NCBI GenBank assembly: GCA_949427775.1
Contig: CASQEL010000111.1
Location: 1-6,697 of the forward strand
DNA from: an uncultured Desulfovibrionaceae bacterium
Lineage (GTDB): Bacteria; Desulfobacterota; Desulfovibrionia; Desulfovibrionales; Desulfovibrionaceae
Length of the DNA: 6,697 bases
Direction of reading: 5' to 3'
Below are positions 1-5,712 of this stretch, piece after piece (position 1 is the stretch's first letter; each line of letters begins with the position of its first letter). A program made the translations under genes and the position numbers. The notes beneath the pieces are model-generated. The model was given only the letters and a program-made list of their open reading frames with translations. It was not told the origin of the DNA and did not search any database.

Positions 1-442
1 AAACGTCGCTGACGTAGACCCCTTTCTGCAGCACTTCCCGAAACCAGGGGGTTTCCGTGTAGTTGGCGTCGGAAAGATTGTAGGGGCCCACGTAGGAGAC
101 GTGTCTGCCGTCCAGGCCGATGACGCCCAGATCGAGAAAAGAGCGACCGTTGGTCTGCCTGACGCTGAAAATGCGGCTCAGGCGATCCGGATTGGTGAGG
201 TCGGCGTAGCTGTGGGTATAGGCCAGAGTTTTGATCTGGGCCACGCGCTCCACCAGAAAGGTGTCCACGGCGCGGCGTTTGCTGCTGGTGACGGTTTCCA
301 GGCCGGCGGTGATTTTTTCGGCGTACATGGCGTCGATGCGATCGATGCAGAACAGGCCGAGCGCCACCAGAGGGGTCAGGGCCAGCAGCAAAAAGGTCAG
401 CAGCAGGCGGCGGCGGAGATGTTTGTAGCCGTGGTACAGCAT
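1..442 (-). CDS. dCache-type membrane sensor, probably a two-component histidine kinase (N-terminal part only)
   Basis: Reading the minus strand from the ATG at 442-440 gives an uninterrupted 147-codon frame that leaves the window at base 1. It begins MLYHGYKHLRRR, a short basic cytoplasmic tail. One hydrophobic segment follows at about residues 13-33 (LLLTFLLLALTPLVALGLF), then a periplasmic-type segment. Around residues 105-147 it carries FLDLGVIGLDG, YVGPYNLSDANY, TPWFREV and KGVYVSDV, the pattern of dCache_1 sensor domains found in many Desulfovibrio histidine kinases. The kinase or other output domain lies outside the window, so histidine kinase rather than chemoreceptor or cyclase is inference. 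The start is supported by a GGAG 8 nt upstream and by a 1-nt overlap (TGATG) with the stop of the preceding gene, which indicates translational coupling. The ligand cannot be predicted. Confidence 0.82.
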   Translation of the reverse strand, partial: MLYHGYKHLRRRLLLTFLLLALTPLVALGLFCIDRIDAMYAEKITAGLETVTSSKRRAVDTFLVERVAQIKTLAYTHSYADLTNPDRLSRIFSVRQTNGRSFLDLGVIGLDGRHVSYVGPYNLSDANYTETPWFREVLQKGVYVSDV

Positions 443-1977
443 CAGGAAACTCCGGATGTGGGATCGGTGGCGGCGGAACCGACGACCGGGAAGGAAGGCG
501 CGCCCACCTCGACGGGTGGCGGAGGTGTGGTGATCAGCGTGCGGCAGTGCTCCAGCATGGCGGCGCGGTGCGCCTCCACCTGCGCCGGATCAGCCATGAT
601 CATGTCCAGTTGCCGGGTGTGAATGGTCATGTACCCGGCCACCTCCAGAAAATGCGCGCCGTCCCGCATGTCCATGCCTTCCACGCGCGCCGCTACGGCG
701 TCGTTGCGCACCACCGGGGCGAAGCCGCATTCCCAGAGAATGTCCGCCACAAAACGCACGCGCAGGATGCGGCGCTCAATGTTGGCCGCGCCCCCTCGCA
801 ACTGGAAGACCACATAGTTTTCCGAGGTCCGTTCGCCCAGGCGGGACTCCACGGACACGAAATGGAAGCCGAAGCGGGAATGCAGGCTGCAGTAGTCCCG
901 GGCGACGAGAAAATAGTTCTTTTCCGAAAAATATGCGGTCTGGGCCGCCGGGTCCAGATGGGGGTTGGCCGTGGCCTCGAAAAGCACGGACAAAAACCCT
1001 TTGCCGTCCACGGGCGGCGGCCCCTGCCAGGGATAGGCGTTCATGCCCTGCCACACATAGCGCATGGGCAGCGACGCGATCCGTGAAACATCCACCACAG
1101 GTCCTTTGACCGGGCCGTCAAAACCGTCGTCCAGATTGACCACCCAGAACTGTTTGAGCACGCCGTCCCGCAGTTGCTTGACGTGCTCCGGCGCGTGCTT
1201 CTGGTGCGAGCCGAAGGTGAACATGGAGCCCACCGCCTTTTCGTGGCAGTAGCGGGCGATGTCGTGGTAAGTGCGGCAGTTCGCGGCCTTGAAGTCGGCG
1301 CTGTCGGGATCGAGGGTGAGCGGCAGGATGTGTTCCCCCGCGTGTTGCAGAGTGCGGTACACCGGGCTGCCCGGCATGAAATCCCTCGGCGGTCGGGCCA
1401 CGGCCAGCAGGCTGTCGACGCAGCCGGAAAAGATGAGGCCGCCGTCGCCGTAGACTGTCACCTTGTCCTGCGCGGCCAGTTTGCGGGTGGCTCCGGGCAG
1501 GCCGAAGACGGCCGGTTTGCCGAACTCGCGGGCCAGCGACCCCAGGCGGCCGGACAGGATGCCTTCTTCCGTGATCACGGCGGCGGCCCGATCCAGCAGG
1601 GCGATCCACTGGTAGAGATCCCGGGCCGCCACCAGTACGCCGCCCACGGGAAAATTGCGGGCGTCGTCCCAGGTGCGCACCACATGCACCGGGCCGCAGG
1701 CAATGCCGGGCGAGGCGGTCACGCCTCCGGCGGCCAGGGGCGGGGGCAGCTCGGCCTCGTCCAGCGCATCGTGGGGCAAGAGATTGGCCAGAATCATGGG
1801 TCGGGTCAGCAGAAGACGCAGCGCGCCGCCGGGCGTGCGCACCCAGGTCAGGGACTGCGGTTTGCCTTCCAGCGCCTCCACGCGCAGGGCCAGCTCGGCC
1901 ACGGCGCAGGCCGTGTCGTCGTCCAGCACGGGGCGTTCGGGGTCGGCCAGGGCGCGCAGACGGATGGCGCAGGGCAT
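442..1977 (-). CDS. C-terminal part of a PEP synthase/PPDK-like protein (degenerate phosphohistidine domain plus family-specific C-terminus)
   Basis: 511 codons from the ATG at 1977. The open frame continues upstream to 2322, but that stretch is an Arg/Gly/Ala-rich shadow of the preceding gene. Residues 1-62 finish the ATP-grasp (PPDK_N-like) fold, with PQSLTW at 40-45 and LLLTRP at 55-60, equivalent to the PQDIEW...LQxRP end of PEP synthase. Residues about 86-187 form the swivelling PEP-utilizer domain (GVTASPGIACGPV, LVAARDL, AAVITEEG, SLAREFGKPAVFG). The usual TSHAA-type motif reads LSGRLGS, so the phosphohistidine position is Arg144. Residues about 250-475 do not resemble the TIM-barrel PEP/pyruvate domain. 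They contain SMFTFGSHQKHAP, LFEATANP, FSEKNYFLVARDYCSLHSRFGFHF and YMTIHTRQLDMI. The tail is Pro/Ala/Ser-rich. The ATG lies 8 nt after the stop of the N-terminal part and has no good Shine-Dalgarno. One G added at about 1989 would join both parts in frame. Catalysis by phosphotransfer is unlikely. The protein may be a regulatory pseudoenzyme or a broken gene. Confidence 0.75.
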   Translation of the reverse strand: MPCAIRLRALADPERPVLDDDTACAVAELALRVEALEGKPQSLTWVRTPGGALRLLLTRPMILANLLPHDALDEAELPPPLAAGGVTASPGIACGPVHVVRTWDDARNFPVGGVLVAARDLYQWIALLDRAAAVITEEGILSGRLGSLAREFGKPAVFGLPGATRKLAAQDKVTVYGDGGLIFSGCVDSLLAVARPPRDFMPGSPVYRTLQHAGEHILPLTLDPDSADFKAANCRTYHDIARYCHEKAVGSMFTFGSHQKHAPEHVKQLRDGVLKQFWVVNLDDGFDGPVKGPVVDVSRIASLPMRYVWQGMNAYPWQGPPPVDGKGFLSVLFEATANPHLDPAAQTAYFSEKNYFLVARDYCSLHSRFGFHFVSVESRLGERTSENYVVFQLRGGAANIERRILRVRFVADILWECGFAPVVRNDAVAARVEGMDMRDGAHFLEVAGYMTIHTRQLDMIMADPAQVEAHRAAMLEHCRTLITTPPPPVEVGAPSFPVVGSAATDPTSGVS

Positions 1978-1985
1978 GCGGCGGC

Positions 1986-3038
1986 CTACATGACCACGTC
2001 CGTGGGCAACCGGGAATACTCCATGTCCTGCGGCAGTCCCCGGCAGGCGTAGACGTGCACGCTGCCGCGCGTGGGCTGCATGGGGTTGCCCGTGTGCGCC
2101 ACGCCGCCCCAGGAGCCGTCCTCCACGGCCAGACAGGCGATGCATACGCCGGTTCCGGCGTCGATCAGGCCCCGGTAACGGCGGTATACCAGCGCCTGCG
2201 CCTGTTGCTTGCGGGCCAGCGTGGCGCGTACGGCGGCGAGAATCCGCTCGTCGGGCGCGTCCAGGGGCAGCGAGGGTCCCCAGAGCAGCAGACCGTGGTC
2301 GCCGTTTTTCTCTTCGGGCCACAGACGCCCGCGAAACAGCAGACGCATGGCGGTTCCGGCGGTTTCTTCACGCAGCCGCCGCACCTGCTCCAGAACGGCA
2401 TCGGCCGTTGCTGCCGGGATGGGCGCGCTTTCCACCAGAGCGCACAGATTTTCGGAAAGTTCGGGCAGGGTGGCCGGAGACAGTCCCCCGGCGGCCTGGA
2501 TGCGCCGGTTGATTTCTTCCTGAAGGCCGTCGTGCTCCAGTATGCGGCGACAGCCCGCGGCCGTGATTACGAAACCGGGCGGCGTCACGTCCGGCAGCGC
2601 CGCGCGCATGCCGCCCAGGCGGAGGATGGCCGGGTCGGCCAGCCCTTCCAGTTCGGGATCGCCCAGGGGCAGCACGGACGGCCCGCTCAGGGAATCCGCC
2701 GCCGGATAGACCATGGCCGAAACCTCGTTCTGGAGCGCCGCGAAGCGCGCGTGCAGTTCGGCATAGTTGCCGGGAGAAAGGCGCTCCAGTTGCCGGATGC
2801 ACTGGAAGACTTGGGTAGCCATGCGCGTGCACAGGGCGCGCACGCGGTACATGCCGAAAGGGTGGTTGCAACACAGCGTGTATTCCAGTTCGGTCATCAC
2901 TTCCTGAAACTTGTTCCAGGCTGTGAGAAACAGCTTGAACCGGTGATGGCGCATGGCGAATGTGTGTTCCGGCGCGGCGTGCTCCGGCTGCGCCGCGACC
3001 GAACGCTTGAAAAGGGCCAGGAGGCGGGACAAGGGCAT
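1986..3038 (-). CDS. N-terminal part of a PEP synthase/PPDK-like protein (ATP-grasp region, degenerate)
   Basis: 350 codons from the ATG at 3038 (MPLSRLLALFKRS), chosen because GGAG stands 5 nt upstream. Earlier in-frame ATGs at 3062 and 3170 lack a ribosome-binding site. Residues 1-110 are mostly helical and family-specific. From about 133 the sequence follows the PPDK_N/PEP synthase nucleotide-binding fold: ADPAILRLGGMRAALPDVTPPGFVIT (133-159, the GxKxxxL...VPpGFvvT region), AVRATLARKQQAQALVYRRY (269-288) and GGVAHTGNP (311-319, the GVaxTxdP motif). The RSSA...GEDG...SFAGQ segment is not recognisable; the equivalent stretch reads LLFRGRLWPEEKNGDHGLLLWG, so ATP chemistry is doubtful. The frame ends PTDVVM-TAG in mid-domain. 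The rest of the domain continues from 1977 in another frame, which points to a frameshifted single gene, a real split or a sequencing error. This is the first gene of the minus-strand operon. Confidence 0.75.
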   Translation of the reverse strand: MPLSRLLALFKRSVAAQPEHAAPEHTFAMRHHRFKLFLTAWNKFQEVMTELEYTLCCNHPFGMYRVRALCTRMATQVFQCIRQLERLSPGNYAELHARFAALQNEVSAMVYPAADSLSGPSVLPLGDPELEGLADPAILRLGGMRAALPDVTPPGFVITAAGCRRILEHDGLQEEINRRIQAAGGLSPATLPELSENLCALVESAPIPAATADAVLEQVRRLREETAGTAMRLLFRGRLWPEEKNGDHGLLLWGPSLPLDAPDERILAAVRATLARKQQAQALVYRRYRGLIDAGTGVCIACLAVEDGSWGGVAHTGNPMQPTRGSVHVYACRGLPQDMEYSRLPTDVVM

Positions 3039-3043
3039 GGTCA

Positions 3044-3047
3044 CTCC
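3044..3047 (-). promoter_or_regulatory. Ribosome-binding site deciding the start of the PEP-synthase-like gene
   Basis: GGAG on the minus strand, 5 nt before the ATG at 3038. No comparable site precedes the in-frame ATGs at 3062 or 3170, so the start at 3038 is preferred. Confidence 0.6.
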
Positions 3048-3126
3048 GCTTGGGCCAGACATTGCTCGGAATTTCACATTACCACAGGCTGTCCGGCAGC
3101 TCAAGCCGGACCGGCATGCTGCGCCC

Positions 3127-3237
3127 GGGCAATCGCACGAACGAAGATAATCTATTGAGAATATTAGCAATCCATATGTCGGCGGTTGAATGTTTTCTTC
3201 GTTATTTCAAAGAGTTATACGCTTCATGCGATTGCCC
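3127..3237. repeat. Inverted repeat with 15-bp arms in the intergenic gap
   Basis: The arm GGGCAATCGCACGAA at 3127-3141 is matched by the reverse complement of 3223-3237 with one mismatch (14 of 15). A further 8-bp inverted pair lies inside (AACGAAGA at 3140-3147 and TCTTCGTT at 3196-3203). The enclosed DNA is AT-rich and non-coding. It may be a regulatory or mobile-element remnant; the function is unknown. Confidence 0.5.
3154..3171. promoter_or_regulatory. Imperfect 18-bp dyad, possible operator upstream of the minus-strand operon
   Basis: ATTGAGAATATTAGCAAT agrees with its own reverse complement at 14 of 18 positions (ATTG..AATATT..CAAT). It lies about 115 bp upstream of the PEP-synthase-like start and between the two minus/plus transcription units. 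It is vaguely like a Fur-type TTGAxAAT/ATTxTCAA box, but the two halves are one base too close, so the factor is not assigned. Confidence 0.3.
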
Positions 3238-3316
3238 TGTACACCGCCTGAAATTGTCTTTACTTTTAATGAAGTGTCAATTATTATCAAAAGTTACCCA
3301 AAGTACCTTAACTCTT

Positions 3317-3341
3317 GCCCTTCAGGGCGGGGATATAAGGC
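3317..3341 (+). repeat. IS200/IS605-type end-like hairpin, left of the tnpB remnant
   Basis: GCCCTTCAGGGC (3317-3328) can fold into a small hairpin and is followed by GGGGATATAAGGC. The stretch TTCAGGGCGGGGATATAAGGC resembles the right-end sequence TTCAGGCGGGGG...TGTCAAGGC at 3685-3709, in the same orientation. TTAC, a typical left-end flank in this IS family, occurs at 3294-3297. It could be a decayed element end; the assignment is tentative. Confidence 0.3.
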
Positions 3342-3408
3342 GCCTGAACTGGATTTATACCTTTAATCGGGCATTCGTTGAGCTTCGATATACTGCCGCA
3401 AGATAGAA

Positions 3409-3669
3409 TTGGCGCCCCTCCGCAGCTTCCGGCAAAATGGCCTGGCGACCAGAGAGAATCGCTTCGGTTTTTCCGGATCGACGGATAGCCTTTCTTCCGA
3501 ATCCCCTTCCCGGATATTGCGGCAGGCATTGAAAGATCTCGACAGGGCCTGTAAAAATTCCCTTGCGAAGCGTGCGGATTTCCCGCGTTTCAGGAAGAAG
3601 GACATCCACGACGCTTTTCGCTGCCCGCGGGGCTTCAAGCCCGATGAAGGCAACAGCCGCATATTTCTT
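3409..3669 (+). pseudogene. tnpB: tnpB remnant (IS200/IS605-family OrfB), truncated at both ends
   Basis: The frame beginning at a TTG at 3409 encodes a segment typical of the N-terminal third of TnpB/OrfB: SPSRILRQALKDLDRACKN (about 32-50), AKRADFPRFRKKDIHDAFR (53-71), then PRGFKPDEGNSRIFL ending near 3669. In intact family members the next residues are PKxGWVR and several hundred more, including the RuvC-like catalytic residues and zinc finger. Here the sequence passes directly into the right-end hairpin, so the middle and end of the gene are deleted. No convincing TnpB N-terminus or tnpA is visible upstream. The frame stays open by chance into the downstream regulator, giving a 337-codon open frame. 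I do not consider that a real fusion protein. Confidence 0.75.
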
Positions 3670-3706
3670 CAGGAATCCCCCGATTTCAGGCGGGGGAGGA
3701 TGTCAA
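3670..3706 (+). mobile_element. Right end of an IS200/IS605-type element (subterminal hairpin and TCAA terminus)
   Basis: CCCCCG (3677-3682) and CGGGGG (3691-3696) form a 6-bp stem with an 8-nt loop containing TTCAG. It is followed by AGGATGTCAA, with TCAA at 3703-3706 as the probable cleavage terminus. This hairpin-plus-AGGATGTCAA layout is characteristic of right ends of elements carrying tnpB, and also encodes the 3' part of the TnpB guide RNA in active elements. Here it directly follows the truncated tnpB. Its GGAGG (3695-3699) may now serve as a ribosome-binding site for the next reading frame. Confidence 0.7.
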
Positions 3707-3709
3707 GGC

Positions 3710-3772
3710 ATGGATTATCATCATACTGCATTTTTGATCACCTCAACAAAAAATTCTTCATTCTGTCCATGA
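3710..3772 (+). CDS. Possible 20-residue leader peptide upstream of the GntR regulator
   Basis: ATG at 3710 opens a short frame (MDYHHTAFLITSTKNSSFCP, 20 codons). Its TGA (3770-3772) overlaps the ATG of the GntR-family gene (3769-3771) as ATGA. A GGAGG at 3695-3699 lies 10 nt upstream, within the IS right-end stem. The overlap and ribosome-binding site are as expected for translational coupling, and the downstream gene lacks a Shine-Dalgarno. The peptide itself has no recognisable similarity, so it could be chance. Confidence 0.35.
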   Translation: MDYHHTAFLITSTKNSSFCP

Positions 3773-4422
3773 AATTCAAGAAACAAACATACTCTACGGC
3801 GGTTGCTGATCACATAAAACGAAAAATCCAGCAGGGTGAACTGTTGCCGGGTCAGGCGATAAAGGAAGTAGCCCTTTCTCAAGATCTTGGCATCAGTCGC
3901 GCCCCCATTCGAGAAGCACTGGAAAGCCTTGTTCAGGAAGGGCTGGTGACCTCGGAACCCCAGAAAGGAAAACGCGTCCGCATAATGACGCCGCAAGAAA
4001 TCGAATGGAGCTACAAAGTGGGGGGAATCCTTGAGGCTACAGGAGTATGTGACAGCCTTCATCTGTGGAAAAATATTGAAATTAACGAGCTTGTGCACAT
4101 TTTGGATGGCATGTACGCAAAAAGTCTGCAAGCAAGGGATCTTGCGGAACTATCAGACCTTGATAATACGTTTCATGATACACTTCTGATGCATTGTGAC
4201 AATCAGTATCTGATTAGTCTTGCACGACAGTCATGCGCAACAATATCAAAATATCTTATGTATAAGCAATGGATGTCATTTTACTCCCCCAATGAATTTT
4301 ATAAAAGACATTTAATCATAGTTGAAGCCATGATCGACAGAGATTTGAACAAGGTTATGCACCTTATTCGGAAACACTACAACGATCTTGGTTCTCGTAT
4401 GGCACTCATTGCCAAGGATTGA
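3769..4422 (+). CDS. GntR-family transcriptional regulator, FCD (FadR-like) subfamily
   Basis: 217 codons from the ATG at 3769. Residues 8-75 form a winged helix-turn-helix: STAVADHIKRKIQQGELLPGQ, LSQDLGISRAPIREALESL (36-54) and VQEGLVTSEPQKGKRVR, the standard GntR signature. Residues about 80-210 form an all-helical FCD effector domain. Its usual metal or ligand-coordinating set is visible: Asp132 and His136 (LDNTFH), His181 (KRHLIIVEAMIDRD) and His203 (RKHYNDL). The length matches the family. Such proteins bind palindromic operators as dimers and respond to small carboxylic acids. There is no Shine-Dalgarno before the ATG. The start overlaps the stop of a possible leader peptide, and an upstream in-frame ATG at 3700 is too close to GGAGG to be a good start. 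The gene is more AT-rich than the operon on its left. The TauE/SafE permease downstream, in the same direction, is a plausible target (inference). Confidence 0.9.
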   Translation: MKFKKQTYSTAVADHIKRKIQQGELLPGQAIKEVALSQDLGISRAPIREALESLVQEGLVTSEPQKGKRVRIMTPQEIEWSYKVGGILEATGVCDSLHLWKNIEINELVHILDGMYAKSLQARDLAELSDLDNTFHDTLLMHCDNQYLISLARQSCATISKYLMYKQWMSFYSPNEFYKRHLIIVEAMIDRDLNKVMHLIRKHYNDLGSRMALIAKD

Positions 4423-4600
4423 ACAGTCCACCGGCGAGGAGGATATCCGGCACGATTTTTGAAAAAACTGGTAAACTCGTGACATGAAACATCAGATTCC
4501 GCGTATTTTTTCGGTCGAGTGTCATACGCACACTCCCTCGAAACACGCTCATCTTCCTTGCGGGCAAACAAGAATTCCATAGTGTCAACACGCCAGGGGC

Positions 4601-4704
4601 GGATTCGCTTTGACTTTTTACAAGCTCAAAGCTGAAAGACATGCCCGCTCCGGCAGGGAACGGCACAAACCAATTGCGCTTGTGCCTTCGCGGCGGCCGC
4701 CCGC
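4601..4704 (-). repeat. Copy A of an approximately 104-bp inverted repeat flanking the permease gene
   Basis: The reverse complement of this stretch aligns with 5713-5815 over its whole length with about 20 differences including one indel, roughly 80% identity counted by eye. Shared blocks include CGGCCGCCG, AAGGCACAAGCG, TGCCGGAGCGGGC, AAAAAGTC and GAATCC. Similarity stops sharply at the outer edge (4601) and fades gradually on the inner side up to about 4730. No target-site duplication is evident. Confidence 0.75.
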
Positions 4705-4722
4705 TCACGCGGTCGGCAGAGC

Positions 4723-4739
4723 ATTTTCAACGTGAAAAT
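4723..4739. promoter_or_regulatory. Perfect 17-bp palindrome, candidate operator of the permease gene
   Basis: ATTTTCA-ACG-TGAAAAT is a perfect 7-3-7 inverted repeat, ending 45 bp before the permease ATG. Its size and position suit binding by a dimeric repressor such as the nearby GntR/FCD protein, but the sequence is not a textbook GntR half-site and no matching copy was found before the regulator. The assignment to a factor is inference. Confidence 0.5.
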
Positions 4740-4772
4740 ACTCTGATTTTACCCAGCGCTTCCATAACATTC

Positions 4773-4777
4773 AGGAG
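4773..4777 (+). promoter_or_regulatory. Ribosome-binding site of the permease gene
   Basis: AGGAG, 7 nt before the ATG at 4785. It decides the start over the earlier in-frame ATG at 4641, which lies inside the repeat and would add 48 hydrophilic residues. Confidence 0.75.
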
Positions 4778-4784
4778 AAAAGGC

Positions 4785-5519
4785 ATGCCTGATTTCTATG
4801 AGTCCTGTGTCTTTATAGCCTGGCTCGTGGGCGGCTTCGTATCCGGCGTCAGTGGTATCGGAGGCGCCATGGTGGCTTTTCCCGTGCTGGCATTCTTTAT
4901 TCCTGTGCATCAGCTCATCCCGTTGACCTGTGCGCTAAATGTTGTCATGGATGCCTGTCTGGCTATCATGCATTTTCGCCACTGTCGCGGCAGTTCCCTG
5001 TGGCCCATGCTGGCGGGGAGTATTCCGGGTTCCTTTGTTGGGCTGTATATCCTGCAAATATGCTCTGGGGCCGTGCTGCAAGGGGCAGTAGGGGTGTTGC
5101 TGATATACTATGTATATTGGCAAAAGACATTTCGAGTTCGAGGCACAGCTGACTATCCCCGCCTTTTTGGAGTCTCGGCGGGCTTTGGTTCCGGCCTTCT
5201 TGGAACGGCGATATCCTTTGATGGCCCCCCCATCGGGGCTTATGGTCTGTATATGGGCTGGGAACCCCGTGTCTTTCTGGGAACCCTGGGGATTTTTTTT
5301 GTCATTCGTGGTACAATTACAGTTGTTTTGCAGTATTGGGCAGGCTTCTATACGGCGGAGGTTCTGAGATATATGTCCTTTGGCGTTCCGAGCGTCATAT
5401 TGGGGACACTGCTGGCGTTTCCGGTAGTCAGACACATTCCGCAAAGAGCCTTTCATCAGGTGGTGTTGATTATTATTGGCATAGCGGGCATCATTTGTTT
5501 TGTTCGTTCGTTCCTGTAG
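4785..5519 (+). CDS. TauE/SafE-family membrane permease (putative sulfite/anion exporter type)
   Basis: 244 codons from the ATG at 4785, preceded by AGGAG. The protein is strongly hydrophobic, with about seven or eight membrane segments near residues 8-30, 43-63, 72-92, 96-111, 128-147, 163-185, 197-214 and 226-243. Family marks are the two related half-motifs: GGFVSGVSGIGGAMVAFPVL (16-35), and SAGFGSGLLGTAISFDGPPIGAY (131-153), with the usual GPP. IPLTCALNVVMD and GSIPGSFVG also fit. The length is at the usual size for the family. TauE/SafE members move sulfite, sulfoacetate or other small organic anions across the inner membrane; the substrate cannot be read from the sequence. The gene stands alone between inverted repeats, downstream of the GntR/FCD regulator. 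A sulfonate or organic-acid role would suit a sulfate reducer, but this is inference. Confidence 0.85.
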   Translation: MPDFYESCVFIAWLVGGFVSGVSGIGGAMVAFPVLAFFIPVHQLIPLTCALNVVMDACLAIMHFRHCRGSSLWPMLAGSIPGSFVGLYILQICSGAVLQGAVGVLLIYYVYWQKTFRVRGTADYPRLFGVSAGFGSGLLGTAISFDGPPIGAYGLYMGWEPRVFLGTLGIFFVIRGTITVVLQYWAGFYTAEVLRYMSFGVPSVILGTLLAFPVVRHIPQRAFHQVVLIIIGIAGIICFVRSFL

Positions 5520-5712
5520 GCCGTGTCCCCAAAAGCACACAACGAATACAGGAAACCTCTCTCGGGGGCAGCCCCTTATTACCCCGCCTGCCGCAAAGCC
5601 GCTTTTTTTCTCCCGCAGCGTTGCAAGGCAACCATTGACCTTGCGGTATGTTCACTACAGCTTCGGCCAATGCTTGCCTTGCGTCCTGCCGGTCGAAAAC
5701 ATTCGACGGTTT

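Larger units (their letters stand above)
4423..4784. other. Intergenic region between the regulator and the permease
   Basis: About 360 bp without a convincing gene. It holds a weak stem (GAGTGT 4517-4522 with ACACTC 4530-4535), copy A of an inverted repeat (4601-4704), a perfect palindrome (4723-4739) and the permease ribosome-binding site. No clear rho-independent terminator follows the regulator. The minus-strand open frames here have no recognisable motifs and overlap the repeat. Confidence 0.6.

Noticed and set aside
1978..2322. Upstream extension of the frame that carries the C-terminal PEP-synthase-like part
   Set aside because: It is Arg/Gly/Ala-rich, without similarity to the family, and lies over the clearly coding frame of the N-terminal part. 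It is a shadow frame typical of GC-rich DNA.
1174..3158. Long plus-strand open frames opposite the minus-strand operon (292 codons at 1174-2052, 367 codons at 2055-3158)
   Set aside because: They are His/Gln/Gly/Arg-rich translations of the antisense strand with no domain. The minus-strand frames carry recognisable family motifs.
3252..3289. Possible promoter on the minus strand (TTGACA at 3280-3275 or TTGATA at 3289-3284)
   Set aside because: The -35-like hexamers lie in AT-rich DNA, but no -10 hexamer at proper spacing is convincing, and the site is over 200 bp from the gene start.
3050..3406. A 118-codon plus-strand open frame across the intergenic gap
   Set aside because: It starts opposite the operon's 5' end, crosses the inverted repeats and IS-end-like hairpin, has no recognisable motif and no convincing ribosome-binding site.
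3409..4422. A 337-codon open frame joining a TnpB segment to the GntR regulator as one protein
   Set aside because: The start is a TTG without a ribosome-binding site, the first 87 codons are a transposase remnant, and codons 88-120 translate an IS end and spacer. The regulator is complete from 3769.
4517..4535. A small stem (GAGTGT/ACACTC) as terminator for the GntR gene
   Set aside because: The stem is only 6 bp, and the T run lies before it rather than after it on the plus strand.
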